A DNA stretch of 64,000 nucleotides, from assembly GCA_025934955.1 (NCBI GenBank), contig JAICWE010000011.1, positions 1 to 64,000 on the forward strand. The letters run 5' to 3'. Of the stretch, positions 1 to 9,892 are shown piece after piece. Numbering within the stretch: position 1 is the first letter of the stretch; every line of letters begins with the position of its first letter. Below the pieces are notes generated by a model that was not told where the DNA came from, searched no databases, and saw nothing but the letters and a program-made list of their open reading frames with translations. This DNA comes from Gemmatimonadales bacterium (GTDB lineage Bacteria > Gemmatimonadota > Gemmatimonadetes > Gemmatimonadales > GWC2-71-9). The position numbers were made by a program, and so were the translations under genes.

Positions 1-2
1 GG

Positions 3-950
3 CTCCGCGACGCGTTGCCCGGCGCGCCGATCGTGCTCATCGCCGGCAACCACGATACGCCGCGCTCGGCCGAGACCGGCACGATTCTGCGGCTCTTCGA
101 GGAGCTCGGCGTGGACGTGGCGGCGGAGGAGTCGCGCCGCCTCGCGTATCCCGCGATCGACCTCAGCATTCTCGCCGTGCCGCATCAGGCGCTCGGCGCA
201 CCCCAGCGGCCGCTGCTCCGGCCCGAGGGGGCGGAGCGGCACCAGGTGCTCGTGATCCACGGCGAGGTCGAGGGCCTCTTCCCCGACCGGGGCGCGGTGG
301 AATACGGCGGCGTCGTCATCAGCGCCGCGGACATCGCGCCCGACGCCTGGAGCTACGTCGCGTGGGGCCACTACCACGTGCAGCACCAGGTCACGCCGCG
401 CGCTTGGTATGCCGGGTCGCTGGAATACGCCAGCCCGAACATCTGGGGCGAGCTCCAGGACGAAGCCGAGCGCGGGCGGCCCGCGAAGGGCTGGCTGCTG
501 GTGGACCTCGAGACCGGCGCCGTCACACCGCAGCCGATCGTGCTCGCCCGCGGCGTGCTCGATCTCCCGCCCATCCGCGGTGAAGGTCTTCCGGCCGCGG
601 CGCTCGACGCCGAGATCGCCGCGCGCATCGCCGCGCTGCCGGGCGGGTTGGATGACCGGATCGTGCGGCTCGTGGTGGAGGACGTGCCGCGTCACGTCGC
701 GCGCCAGCTCGACCACGCCGCGATCCGCGGCTACAAGGCGGACGCGCTGCACTTTCATCTCGACCTGCGCCGGCCCGAAGTGCACCGCGAGGTCGGCGTC
801 GGCGCGCCCGGGCGGCGACAGACCCTGCCCGAAATGGTGCGCGACTACCTGGCGCATCGCGCGCTTCCCGCCGAGGTGGATCGCGACGAGTTCGTGCGCA
901 CCGGCGCCGAGCTGATGGACTCGGTCGAGCGCGATCTCGCGGCGGGCTGA
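3..950 (+). CDS. sbcD: SbcD/Mre11-like exonuclease subunit, 5' end cut by window edge
   Basis: Metallophosphoesterase motif IAGNHDTPRS and VIHGEVEG; frame open to the left edge; directly followed by SbcC-like gene. Confidence 0.8.
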   Translation, partial: LRDALPGAPIVLIAGNHDTPRSAETGTILRLFEELGVDVAAEESRRLAYPAIDLSILAVPHQALGAPQRPLLRPEGAERHQVLVIHGEVEGLFPDRGAVEYGGVVISAADIAPDAWSYVAWGHYHVQHQVTPRAWYAGSLEYASPNIWGELQDEAERGRPAKGWLLVDLETGAVTPQPIVLARGVLDLPPIRGEGLPAAALDAEIAARIAALPGGLDDRIVRLVVEDVPRHVARQLDHAAIRGYKADALHFHLDLRRPEVHREVGVGAPGRRQTLPEMVRDYLAHRALPAEVDRDEFVRTGAELMDSVERDLAAG

Positions 951-3370
951 TGCTGATCAACCGCCTGCACTTGGTCAACTTCCGGCAGCACGAGGACACC
1001 GAGCTCGTCTTCGGCACCGGGCTCACCGGCATCATCGGCCCCAACGGGGCGGGGAAAACGACGCTGCTCGAGGCGATCGCCTGGGCGATGTACGGCATGC
1101 CCGCCGCGCGCGGCAGCCGCGACACCATCCGCCGCCGCGGCGCGCCGCCCCGGGCCAAGGTCGAGGTCGAGCTCGACTTCACCCTCGGCGCGCACCAGTA
1201 CCATCTCGTCCGCTCGCTGCAGAATGCGGAGCTGTATCAGGACGGCCAGAGCGCGCCGATCGCGAACAGCCTCGGCGCGGTGACCGAGCGCGTCACCCGC
1301 CTCCTCGGCATGAGCCGCGACGAGTTCTTCAACACCTACTTCACCGGACAGAAGGAGCTGGCGGTGATGGCGGCGATGTCGCCGGGCGAGCGCGCGCAGT
1401 TCCTTTCCCGCGTGCTCGGCTATGAGCGCATCCGTACCGCGCAGGACCGGCTCCGGGAGCAGCGCTCGACGCTCCGTGCCCGGCTCGAGGCGCTGCGGGG
1501 CAGCCTGCCGGATCTCGCCGAGCTGGAGGCGGAGGCGACGCGCGCTGCCGAGCGGCTTGCGGCGGCGGCGGCGGCGGAGCGCGCCGGCCGCGAGGCGCTG
1601 GCCGCGGCCGAGGCGGCGCACGCGGAAGCCGGCCCGCGCTGGGAGACGGTGCAGCGGCAGCGCGAGACGGTCGCGGCGCTCGAGACCGAGCTGCGCCTCG
1701 CCGGCGAGCGGCGGCGGGTCGCCGACACCGGCGTCGCCCGCATGTCGCGGGAGCATGCCGACGCCGTGGCCGCGCGCGCCGCACTCGACGTCGTCGCGCC
1801 CCGACTCGCCCCGCTGGCCGGCCTGCGCGCGGAGCTCGAGCGGCTGGAGCACGCGGCCGCCGCTCACACGGCGCGGAAAGGGCAGCTCGCGCAGCGCGAC
1901 GAGGTGGCGCGCCGGCTCGCCGAGCTGGACGCGCGCCTGGTCGCGCTGCCGAGCGCCGAGGCGATCGCGGCCGGGCGGACGCGCGTGGCGGAGCTGAGCG
2001 CCGCGCTGGCCGCGGTCGCGCTCGAGGTCGAGAGCCGGCGCACGTCGTGGGTCCAGGATGGTCAGGAGGCGCGGACCAAGCGCCAGGGCCTGCTCGATCA
2101 GTACCAGGATCTCCGCGACCAGCGCGACCGCATCCTGGCGGCGGGCCCGGAGGGCGCGTGCCCCACCTGCGCCCGGCCGCTCGGCGCCGAGTTCGATACG
2201 GTGATCGGCGTGCTGGACCGGCAGCTCGAGGAGGTGCAGACCAACGGCCGGTTCTACAAGGGCCGAATCGAGCAGCTGAAGGAGGAGCCGACCGAGCTCC
2301 TCGCGGTCGAGTCGCAGCGGCTCGCGTTCGAGCGCGAGCTCTCCCGCGCGACGGCGGACGAAGGAAAGCTGGAGGCCCAGGCGCAGGAGGAGGCGACGTT
2401 GCGCCGGGAACGGGCACGGCTCGCGGCGCGCGCCGCCGAGCTGGAGGCGGCGTTAGGCACGGCGCTGGGCGCGTACGATGAGGCCCGCCACGCGGCGGTG
2501 CGGCGCGAGGTGCGGGCGCTCGAGCCGCTCGCGCTCGACGCCGAGCGTCACCGCGGGCTGGCGGAGCGTGCGCCCGGGCTGGAGGAAGAGGAGCGCGCCG
2601 CCCGCGCCGAGCTCGCCGAAGCCGACCTCCTCGCCCAGACGCTCCGCGGCCGGGTGGCCGCGCTGGGCTACAGCGAGGAGACGTGGCGCGCGGCCCGCGC
2701 CGCGGCGGACGCGGCGGCGACCCGGCGGCAGCACGCCGAGATGACGTGCGTGAGGGCGCGCGCAGAACGGGAATCGGCGGAAGAAGCGGGGCGGGTGGTG
2801 GCGCGGCGGCGGGAGGAGCGCGCGGCGCGGGAGCGCGAGGCCGCCGCCGCGGCCACCGACCTGGCGCTGCGGCAGGAGCTCGACCGCGCGCTCACCGACC
2901 TCCGCACCGACCTCAACGCCGCGCTCCGTCCCGATCTCTCCGAGCTGGCCTCGAGCTTCCTGCGCGACCTGACCGGCGGCCGCTACACCGATCTCGAGCT
3001 CGACGAGAGCTACTGCGCCACCCTGGTCGATGACGGCGATCCCAAGCCCGTCATCTCCGGCGGCGAGGAGGACCTCGCGAATCTCGCGCTCCGGCTCGCC
3101 ATCAGCCAGATGATCGCCGAGCGCGCGGGCCAGCCGCTCTCGCTCCTGATCCTGGACGAGATCTTCGGCTCGCTCGACGAGGAGCGGCGCCAGGCCGTGG
3201 TGGATCTGCTGCGGAGCCTCGCCGACCGGTTCCCGCAAGTCATCCTCATCACCCACATCGACTCGGTGCGCGAGGGCTTCGACCGCGTCATCCGGGTCGG
3301 TCTCGATCTCACCCGCGGCGTCGCGATCGCGAAGGATGAGCCGCTGGAAGGGCGCGATGTGGCGGCCTGA
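950..3370 (+). CDS. sbcC: SbcC/Rad50-like SMC ATPase
   Basis: Walker A GPNGAGKTTLLEAI, long coiled coil, CPTC zinc hook, ISGGEEDLANLALRLA signature and LLILDEIFGSLDEERR Walker B. Confidence 0.88.
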   Translation: MLINRLHLVNFRQHEDTELVFGTGLTGIIGPNGAGKTTLLEAIAWAMYGMPAARGSRDTIRRRGAPPRAKVEVELDFTLGAHQYHLVRSLQNAELYQDGQSAPIANSLGAVTERVTRLLGMSRDEFFNTYFTGQKELAVMAAMSPGERAQFLSRVLGYERIRTAQDRLREQRSTLRARLEALRGSLPDLAELEAEATRAAERLAAAAAAERAGREALAAAEAAHAEAGPRWETVQRQRETVAALETELRLAGERRRVADTGVARMSREHADAVAARAALDVVAPRLAPLAGLRAELERLEHAAAAHTARKGQLAQRDEVARRLAELDARLVALPSAEAIAAGRTRVAELSAALAAVALEVESRRTSWVQDGQEARTKRQGLLDQYQDLRDQRDRILAAGPEGACPTCARPLGAEFDTVIGVLDRQLEEVQTNGRFYKGRIEQLKEEPTELLAVESQRLAFERELSRATADEGKLEAQAQEEATLRRERARLAARAAELEAALGTALGAYDEARHAAVRREVRALEPLALDAERHRGLAERAPGLEEEERAARAELAEADLLAQTLRGRVAALGYSEETWRAARAAADAAATRRQHAEMTCVRARAERESAEEAGRVVARRREERAAREREAAAAATDLALRQELDRALTDLRTDLNAALRPDLSELASSFLRDLTGGRYTDLELDESYCATLVDDGDPKPVISGGEEDLANLALRLAISQMIAERAGQPLSLLILDEIFGSLDEERRQAVVDLLRSLADRFPQVILITHIDSVREGFDRVIRVGLDLTRGVAIAKDEPLEGRDVAA

Positions 3371-4310
3371 CCGGAGTCTCCGCGGCCCCGACCGGCCGAC
3401 GCTGCGCGACATCGATCCGCTCAACCGCGTCTTCGCCGACGCGTTCACCGATCGCTACAGCCGCGACGGGCTCGTCGGCGTGCGGGTGCCGCACCTCAAT
3501 CCCGTAGTCTGGCGCTACGCCATCGACGACGCCGGCGACGGCGCCATGATCTGGCGCGACGCCGACGGCCAGATCGTCGCGTTCAACATGGTGCATCGCT
3601 CCGGCGTCGAGGGCTGGATGGGGCCGCTCGCCGTGCGTCCCGATCGCCAGGGCGAAGGCATCGGCTCGACCGTGGTGCAGAGCGGGATCGAGTGGCTGCG
3701 GTCGGTAGGCGCGACGACGATCGGCCTGGAGACGATGCCGCGCACCGTGGACAACATCGGCTTCTACAGCGGGCTCGGCTTCGTGCCGGGGCACCTCACG
3801 GTGACGCTGACGCGCGAGGTCGGTCCGCGGCCGCTCGATGCCGGCGAGCTGCTCTCCGCCGGCGCCGTCGCCGGCGGCATGGACGAGTGCCGCCGGCTCA
3901 CCGATCGGCTGATGCCGGGCGTGGACTTCACCCGCGAGCTGGCGCTCACCCACGAGCTGCACGTCGGCGACGCGACGCTGGTGCGGCGCTCCGGCCGCCT
4001 CGTCGCCTTCGCATTGTGGCACTCGACGCCGCTTGCGGCGGGCCGGCCCAAGGACGAGCTCCGCGTGCTCAAGCTGATCGCCGAGGACGACGAGGCGCTC
4101 GACCGCCTGCTCGAGGGCGTCCGCGCCGCCGCGCACCGCGAGCGGGTGCGCCGCATCGGGGTACGCTGCCAGACCGTGTACGGCGACGCGTACCTCCGCC
4201 TCGTAGGCCAGGGGTTCCGGGTCCACTGGACCGACCTGCGGATGACGTTAGGCGATCACCCGGAGCGGCCGCCGGCACGCGGGGTGGTGATGTCCAACTG
4301 GGAGATCTGA
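3357..4310 (+). CDS. GNAT family N-acetyltransferase
   Basis: GNAT-like MGPLAVRPDRQGEGIGSTVVQSGIEWL and GFYSGLGFVPGH; ATG at 3357 chosen (ORF open from 3336). Confidence 0.75.
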   Translation: MWRPDRSLRGPDRPTLRDIDPLNRVFADAFTDRYSRDGLVGVRVPHLNPVVWRYAIDDAGDGAMIWRDADGQIVAFNMVHRSGVEGWMGPLAVRPDRQGEGIGSTVVQSGIEWLRSVGATTIGLETMPRTVDNIGFYSGLGFVPGHLTVTLTREVGPRPLDAGELLSAGAVAGGMDECRRLTDRLMPGVDFTRELALTHELHVGDATLVRRSGRLVAFALWHSTPLAAGRPKDELRVLKLIAEDDEALDRLLEGVRAAAHRERVRRIGVRCQTVYGDAYLRLVGQGFRVHWTDLRMTLGDHPERPPARGVVMSNWEI

Positions 4311-4322
4311 CTCAGGCGTACG

Positions 4323-4724
4323 TCAGGAAGGCAGGCGATCCGCGGCGGGCACGCCGCCGCGCAACAGCAGCCACGCGAATGCGCTCGCGAACGTGCCGGT
4401 CACCAGCATCGTCACCCAGAGGGCCGGGTTGGCCGGCTCGTCCATCACCGCCCGCAGCAGCACCAGCGCGCTGATGCCGCTCTGCGCCATATTGGCCGCG
4501 ACGACCGGCCGCCCGTAGATCCCGCCGAGCACCATGCCCCGAGCCAGCCAGTCGAGCGCGCCGAATCCGAGCAGCGCCGCCCCGAGCAGCTGGGCGACGT
4601 GGAGGCCGACCGGCGACACCGACGCGCCGTAGAGCCGGAGCAGCTCGCCCGGCGCGAAGAGCAGCGCCGCGCCGGCGGCGAACAACACGGCGGCCGCGGA
4701 CGTCACGACCGCGCGCGAGCGCAA
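4323..4724 (-). CDS. small multi-TM membrane protein
   Basis: 133-aa ORF with several hydrophobic segments, between confident genes. Confidence 0.55.
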   Translation of the reverse strand: MRSRAVVTSAAAVLFAAGAALLFAPGELLRLYGASVSPVGLHVAQLLGAALLGFGALDWLARGMVLGGIYGRPVVAANMAQSGISALVLLRAVMDEPANPALWVTMLVTGTFASAFAWLLLRGGVPAADRLPS

Positions 4725-4758
4725 GTGTCCTGTGCCCGCGCCGCCGATGCCTCCGCCG

Positions 4759-7440
4759 TCATCGGCCGGCGACCAGCCGGTCGAAGCGCGGGTTGCCCCG
4801 GAGCGGCGCGAGGTTGGGATCGATCCGGAGCCAGGCGGGCGAGAGATAGTACGGGATCTTGAGCAGCGGTTCCAGCGCGTCCACCGCCTTGTCCGGCTCG
4901 CCGACGATCGTGTAGATGCGGGCGAGCTGGTGCTGCATATAGGTGCCGTTCACCTGATCCACCGTCGGCGGCTTCATCGCGGCGCCGCGCATGCCATCCT
5001 GGATCGCCTCGGCCTTGCGACCCAGATACGCCAGCATGAGCCCCCGGAAGACGAGGCTCTGCGCGTCGGACGGGTTCGCCGCCAGCAGCTTGTCGATCGC
5101 CCCGAGGGCGGTGTCGGCGTACGCCCGGACGTGCGCGGCATCGCCGCGGAGGGCGTAGGTCTCGGCGAGCACCGCCGCCCAGGTCGCGCGATCGCCGTCG
5201 TAGGCGCTCGGCGCGAGACGGAGCACGAGCTGCTGCTGCGCGTCGTCGAGCACCCAGTACAGATCCCAGATGTTGGCGACGGCGGCCACGAGCGTCGTCG
5301 GCGGCACATCCGCCGGTGCCGACTGGATCACCTGCCTGGCGCCCTGGAGATCGCCTTGGGCGACGTACACCATCGCCTTCGCCTCGAGCGTGCCGATGTC
5401 GGTCGGCGCGAGCACCAGCGTCTGGTTCGCCGCGGTGAGCGCCTCGGGGTAGCGCCGGAGCCGCAGGTACGTGCGCGCGAGCGCGCCGAACGTCGCCGCG
5501 GAGCGCGGGTCGAGGGAGCGCGCATGCTCGAGGCTCTGGAGCGACTCGTTCCACTTGCCCACGCTCTGCATCGCGCCGGCGGCCTGAACCAGCAGGTCGG
5601 TGTTGTCCGGCGCCACTCGAAGGCCCGCCTCCGCCGCGGCAACCGCCTCGCCGTACTCGGCCCGCACCAGCCGGTCGTACACCGCGAGGGCGAGCTGGGT
5701 GGCGGGCCGCCCCGGCGCGAGGGCCACCGCCCGATCCACGGCGGCCTTCGCGGCGGCGGCGGTCGCCGGGTCAGGCGAGAAGTTGGCGTATTGATACGAT
5801 CGCGCGCGGGACAGCTCCGCCCACGCCTGCGCGAACGTCGAGTCGAGCGCCACCGCCTGCTCGTACGCCGCCACCGCGGCCTTGAGGCTCGGCGCGTCGA
5901 AGGTCGCCGTGACTTTCGCCTCGCCCTTGAGGAACGCGTCGTACGCCGCGAGGCTCTGCGTCGGCTGCTCCGCGATCGTCCGCTGCTGGCCGGCGCCGAG
6001 CGCCACGTTGAGCGCCGACGCGACCCGCCCCGCGATGTCGGCCTGCACCTGGAAGACGTCGGTGAGCGCCGCATCGAACGGCTGCTGCCACTTGGTGTTC
6101 GGAGCGCCGCTCTGGCTCACGTCCACCAGCTCAGGGCTCACCTCGACCCGGCTGGTGCCGTCGGCGTGCCGGGCCGTGCGGATCCGGCCGTAGAGGAGAT
6201 AGCTCGCGCCGAGCTCGCGGCCGATGACGCCCAGGTCCTTGCTGCTGTGCCGGTACTCGTTGGAGCTGCGGCTCGCGATCACCCTGAGGCCGGGGAGGGC
6301 GGAGAGCTTCCCGCGGACCGCGTCGGTGATGCCGTCGGCGAAGTACGCCGTGCTCGAATCGCCGAGGTTCTCGAACGGAAGCACGGCGACCACCTTGGGC
6401 CCCGCGCCCGCCTCGGCGGTTCCGGTGCTGCGCCGCCACGCGAAGAGCACGCCCAAACCGACCAGAAAGCCGATGCCGAGCGCGGTGGCCACCAGCGGCA
6501 GCCGGCGGCGGCGGCCCGGCGCAGTACCGGCGGCAGGCACGCGGGCCGTCGGCACGGCCGCGCCCGGCGGGACCGGCACCGAGGGCACGGCGGTCGGTGT
6601 CGCCACCGTCGCGCCGCTCGCGAGGGCGCGCGCAAAATCGGCGGCGCTGCCGAAGCGGTCGGCCGCGATCGGTGCGAGCGCGCGCTGGATCGCCGCATCG
6701 GTCGTCTCCGGTACCGTGTGGCGCGCCTTCCGCACGCTCGGCACCGGCTCGCTGAAGCGCTTCATGATGACGGCCTGCGCCGTCGGGCCGGTGTAGGGCG
6801 GCTCGCCGGCGAGCATCTCGTACAGCACGGCGCCGAGCGAATAGACGTCGGTCCGCGCGTCGATGGTTCGCTCGCCGCTGGCCTGCTCCGGGCTCATGTA
6901 CGCCGGCGTGCCGATCGCCATCCCGGTCTCGGTGAGCCCGGCCTCGCCGCCTAGCGCCCGCGCGATGCCGAAGTCGGCGACCAGTGTGTCGCCTTCCTTC
7001 GTGAGCAGGATGTTCTCCGGCTTGATGTCGCGGTGCACCACGTTGTGCCGGTGGGCGTAATCGAGGGCGCGCGCGGTCTCGGTCGCGACCCGGAGCGCCT
7101 CGTCCACCGGAAGCTGCCGCTCGCGCCGGAGCCGGTCGCGCAGCGACTCGCCCTCGACGTACGGCATGGTGAACCAGAGCTGGCCGCCCGCGTCGCCCGA
7201 GTCGTACACCGTCAGGATGTGGGGATGCTGGAGCCGCGCCGCCAGTTCTATCTCGCGCTGGAACCGCTCGGGGCCGAGGCTCGCGGCGAGCTCGGGATGC
7301 AGCACCTTGAGGGCGACCGGCCGCTTGTGCCGGACGTCCTGCGCGAGATACACGGTGGCCATGCCGCCGCGCCCGAGCTCACGCTCGAGCGTGTAGCGGT
7401 CACGCAGCGATTCGGCGAGCTGGGCCGGGATGTTGGCCAC
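4759..7440 (-). CDS. Ser/Thr protein kinase with TolB/FlgO-like and TPR regions
   Basis: GRGGMATVYLAQD, VVHRDIKPENILL, DFGIA, GTPAYMSPEQ; single TM; VVAVLPFENLGDSS...FADGITDAV; TPR-like C terminus. Confidence 0.9.
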   Translation of the reverse strand: MANIPAQLAESLRDRYTLERELGRGGMATVYLAQDVRHKRPVALKVLHPELAASLGPERFQREIELAARLQHPHILTVYDSGDAGGQLWFTMPYVEGESLRDRLRRERQLPVDEALRVATETARALDYAHRHNVVHRDIKPENILLTKEGDTLVADFGIARALGGEAGLTETGMAIGTPAYMSPEQASGERTIDARTDVYSLGAVLYEMLAGEPPYTGPTAQAVIMKRFSEPVPSVRKARHTVPETTDAAIQRALAPIAADRFGSAADFARALASGATVATPTAVPSVPVPPGAAVPTARVPAAGTAPGRRRRLPLVATALGIGFLVGLGVLFAWRRSTGTAEAGAGPKVVAVLPFENLGDSSTAYFADGITDAVRGKLSALPGLRVIASRSSNEYRHSSKDLGVIGRELGASYLLYGRIRTARHADGTSRVEVSPELVDVSQSGAPNTKWQQPFDAALTDVFQVQADIAGRVASALNVALGAGQQRTIAEQPTQSLAAYDAFLKGEAKVTATFDAPSLKAAVAAYEQAVALDSTFAQAWAELSRARSYQYANFSPDPATAAAAKAAVDRAVALAPGRPATQLALAVYDRLVRAEYGEAVAAAEAGLRVAPDNTDLLVQAAGAMQSVGKWNESLQSLEHARSLDPRSAATFGALARTYLRLRRYPEALTAANQTLVLAPTDIGTLEAKAMVYVAQGDLQGARQVIQSAPADVPPTTLVAAVANIWDLYWVLDDAQQQLVLRLAPSAYDGDRATWAAVLAETYALRGDAAHVRAYADTALGAIDKLLAANPSDAQSLVFRGLMLAYLGRKAEAIQDGMRGAAMKPPTVDQVNGTYMQHQLARIYTIVGEPDKAVDALEPLLKIPYYLSPAWLRIDPNLAPLRGNPRFDRLVAGR

Positions 7441-7552
7441 GTCGGGGCTCGATGATGGGGGAAGAAGCTACCGAATCTACTGCGGCAGCGCCGCCGCCGC
7501 CGCCGCGGGCCAGTGCTCGCGCGGGTCGGGCAAGCGGTGCCTGAATGTCGGA

Positions 7553-7577
7553 GTAGAGGGGCCGGGAGTCCCTCTAC
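7553..7577. repeat. inverted repeat GTAGAGGG-N9-CCCTCTAC
   Basis: Perfect 8-bp arms downstream of msrA on the minus strand; no U-tract. Confidence 0.5.
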
Positions 7578-7601
7578 CATAATGGCGCGCTCAGTCGCGC
7601 G

Positions 7602-8273
7602 CTACGCGTCGCCCCGTTCGCGCCACAGCGCGGGGTACTGCTTCTTGAGGTGGACCAGCTTTGGTGCGTCGTTGATGACGATGTACGGCGCGTCGGGATG
7701 GTGCTCCAGGAAATCCTGGTGGTATGCCTCCGCCGGATAGAACCCGCGGAGCGGCTCGACCTGCGTCACGATCGTCCCGCGATACACCTTGGCGCGGCCC
7801 AGCGCCACGATGTATGCCTCGATGGCCTGCTTCTGCGCGGCATTGCGATAGAACGCGATCGAACGGTATTGGGTGCCGTAGTCCGGCCCCTGGCGGTTCA
7901 GCTCCGTGGGGTCGTGCGCCACGGTAAAGAAGACCTGCAGCAGCTGTTCGTAGCTGATCACCGAGGGATCGTAGATCACCCGCACCGACTCGGCGTGACC
8001 GGTCGTCCCGGTGCTCACGAGCTCGTACGACGGCGCCGCCGCCGCCCCGCCGGCATAGCCCGACTCGGCCGACAGCACGCCCTTCACATGGTCGAACACG
8101 CCCTCCACGCCCCAGAAGCAGCCGCCCGCGAAGACGGCCGTGTCGGCCGCCGCGACCGGCCGTTGTGCGACGGGCGCGCGGCCGGCGGCGGCGAGCGCCG
8201 GCGCGGCGGAAGCGGTGAGCGCGAGCACGGCGGCCAATGCCGGCCCGCCGCGGCGATGGATTCTCGGGAACAT
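7602..8273 (-). CDS. msrA: peptide-methionine (S)-S-oxide reductase MsrA, exported form
   Basis: FAGGCFWGVEGVFDHVKGVLSAESGYAGG; N-terminal signal-like segment from MFPRIHRRGG (ORF open to 8345). Confidence 0.9.
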   Translation of the reverse strand: MFPRIHRRGGPALAAVLALTASAAPALAAAGRAPVAQRPVAAADTAVFAGGCFWGVEGVFDHVKGVLSAESGYAGGAAAAPSYELVSTGTTGHAESVRVIYDPSVISYEQLLQVFFTVAHDPTELNRQGPDYGTQYRSIAFYRNAAQKQAIEAYIVALGRAKVYRGTIVTQVEPLRGFYPAEAYHQDFLEHHPDAPYIVINDAPKLVHLKKQYPALWRERGDA

Positions 8274-8355
8274 CCTGTGGTCTCCGCGTGATGGACACCG
8301 ATGGAACGCCGCTGAGCGCATTCCGGTTCTCCTGCCGTGCCGCATTGCCTTCAGG

Positions 8356-8547
8356 CTACCTGACCGTTGGCCCGGTGGGGCGATCCCGCACCGCGATCCA
8401 GCGCACCAGCAGGATCACCGCCAGCGCGTAGAGCAGGTGGGCGGCCCCGCCGCCGAGCGGCCGTGCCGTCCCGGCGTCGATCGGGTGCAGGAAGCCGAAG
8501 TAGATCCACAGCATCAGGGCGACGATCGCGCCGAGCAGGGTCAGCAT
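8356..8547 (-). CDS. small membrane protein (about 63 aa)
   Basis: MLTLLGAIVALMLWIYFGF...LLYALAVILLVRWIAV; two hydrophobic segments; internal ATG chosen because upstream part overlaps the ncRNA region. Confidence 0.5.
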   Translation of the reverse strand: MLTLLGAIVALMLWIYFGFLHPIDAGTARPLGGGAAHLLYALAVILLVRWIAVRDRPTGPTVR

Positions 8548-8569
8548 CGCTGTCCTCGGGAAAAGTGTA

Positions 8570-8598
8570 TTGCGTCCCTCCGTCCCGCTCTCTATCTT
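8570..8598 (+). promoter_or_regulatory. sigma70-type promoter for ncRNA
   Basis: TTGCGT - 17 nt - TATCTT, predicted start about 8603-8606. Confidence 0.55.
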
Positions 8599-8602
8599 AA
8601 TC

Positions 8603-8803
8603 GCCGTTGGGCGACAGCGGGGAGCCACGTTATTGAGCCGATAAGTCCGGTGATGGGTCCACATGCCGTGGCTGATGCCATGCCCCTCGGGGGAAGGCAG
8701 ACGTCAAGGTGAGGATGCCAAGCGTTCTCATTGGGCTTCAATAATCCTCTTCGTTGCCGCTCTCTGACGGCTGAGACGCCGGCCCAGGTGGGCCGGCGTT
8801 CTC
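8603..8803 (+). ncRNA. ssrS: probable 6S RNA
   Basis: Non-coding ~200 nt unit with own promoter and terminator; closing stem GCCGT/ACGGC and AGCGG/CCGCT; contains TGAGCCGATA, also present in the E. coli 6S RNA sequence as I recall it. Confidence 0.5.
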
Positions 8804-8807
8804 TTTG
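8776..8807 (+). terminator. Rho-independent terminator
   Basis: ACGCCGGCCC-AGGT-GGGCCGGCGT perfect 10-bp stem followed by TCTCTTT. Confidence 0.8.
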
Positions 8808-8858
8808 TGTGCCGAGGGTGTGCTAGCTTTCGACCCTGTCACCTCCGGGATCCGCCGA

Positions 8859-9272
8859 ATGCCGCGATGCAGCGTGACGCGGCGCGTGCACTTCAACGCC
8901 GCGCACCGTCTTCATAACCCGAAGCAGAGCGACGAGTGGAACCGGCGGACCTACGGGAAGTGCAACAACCCGAACTTCCACGGCCACAACTACGAGATGG
9001 ACGTCACCGTGACGGGCGAGGTCTCCGGTGAGACCGGCTATGTCATGGACCTGGACGAGCTCAAGCGCATCACCGAGCGGGTGGTGCTCTCGCGGCTCGA
9101 CCACGCCAATCTCAATGTGGACGTGCCGTGGTTCCGCGATGTGATTCCCAGCGTCGAGAACATCGCCGTCGTCTGCTGGCGCGAGCTGCGCGCCGCCCTG
9201 CCCGCGGAGCTGGCGCTCCGCCTCCGTCTTTGGGAGACGCCGAGGAACTATGTCGAGTATGAAGGCCATTAG
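8859..9272 (+). CDS. 6-pyruvoyl-tetrahydropterin synthase family protein (PTPS-II-like)
   Basis: [55 protein letters not shown]5HGH Cys spacing. Confidence 0.88.
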   Translation: MPRCSVTRRVHFNAAHRLHNPKQSDEWNRRTYGKCNNPNFHGHNYEMDVTVTGEVSGETGYVMDLDELKRITERVVLSRLDHANLNVDVPWFRDVIPSVENIAVVCWRELRAALPAELALRLRLWETPRNYVEYEGH

Positions 9273-9888
9273 GCCCGAGCGCACTGCGCTCACCCATCCG
9301 GAGCTGGAAGAGGAGCCCACCCTCGAGCCGATCGCGGCGCACGTGCGCGAGATCCTCGCCGCCCTCGGAGAGGACCCCGGCCGCGAGGGGCTGCTCAAGA
9401 CGCCGGAGCGGGTGGAGAAGGCGCTCCAGTTCCTCACCCAGGGCTACCGGGTGAGCGTGGCCGACGCGGTGGGCGACGCGCTCTTCGAGGAAGAGCACCA
9501 GAGCATGATCATGGTGCGCGACATCGAGCTCTACTCGCTCTGCGAGCACCACCTGCTGCCGTTCTTCGGCCGGGCGCATGTGGCGTACATCGCGAACGGG
9601 CGGATCGTCGGGCTCTCCAAGGTGGCGCGAATCGTGGACGTCTTCGCCCGGCGGCTCCAGGTGCAGGAGCGGCTCACCGACCAGATCGCGGACGCCATCA
9701 TGGAAGTGCTCGAGCCCCACGGCGTCGGCGTGGTGATCGAGGCGGCGCACTTCTGCATGATGATGCGCGGCGTCGAGAAGCAGAACTCGCGCACCGTGAC
9801 CAGCGCGCTGCGCGGCATCTTCCGCAACGATTCGCGCACCCGCGAGGAGTTCCTCCGTCTGGCGTACAGCGGCAGGACCAACGAGTAA
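9250..9888 (+). CDS. folE: GTP cyclohydrolase I, type IA
   Basis: [63 protein letters not shown]. Confidence 0.95.
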   Translation: MSSMKAIRPERTALTHPELEEEPTLEPIAAHVREILAALGEDPGREGLLKTPERVEKALQFLTQGYRVSVADAVGDALFEEEHQSMIMVRDIELYSLCEHHLLPFFGRAHVAYIANGRIVGLSKVARIVDVFARRLQVQERLTDQIADAIMEVLEPHGVGVVIEAAHFCMMMRGVEKQNSRTVTSALRGIFRNDSRTREEFLRLAYSGRTNE

Positions 9889-9892
9889 CGCC

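Noticed and set aside
4732-6954. 740-aa plus-strand ORF
   Set aside because: Antisense to the Ser/Thr kinase gene; shadow of GC-rich codon usage
7480-7505. GCC-triplet run upstream of the kinase gene
   Set aside because: Simple-sequence GC repeat common in such genomes; no further structure
8603-8803. Cobalamin or other riboswitch interpretation of the ncRNA
   Set aside because: GCCAC and GGGGAAGGC fragments look superficially similar, but the RNA has its own terminator before the next gene, and 6S-like features fit better
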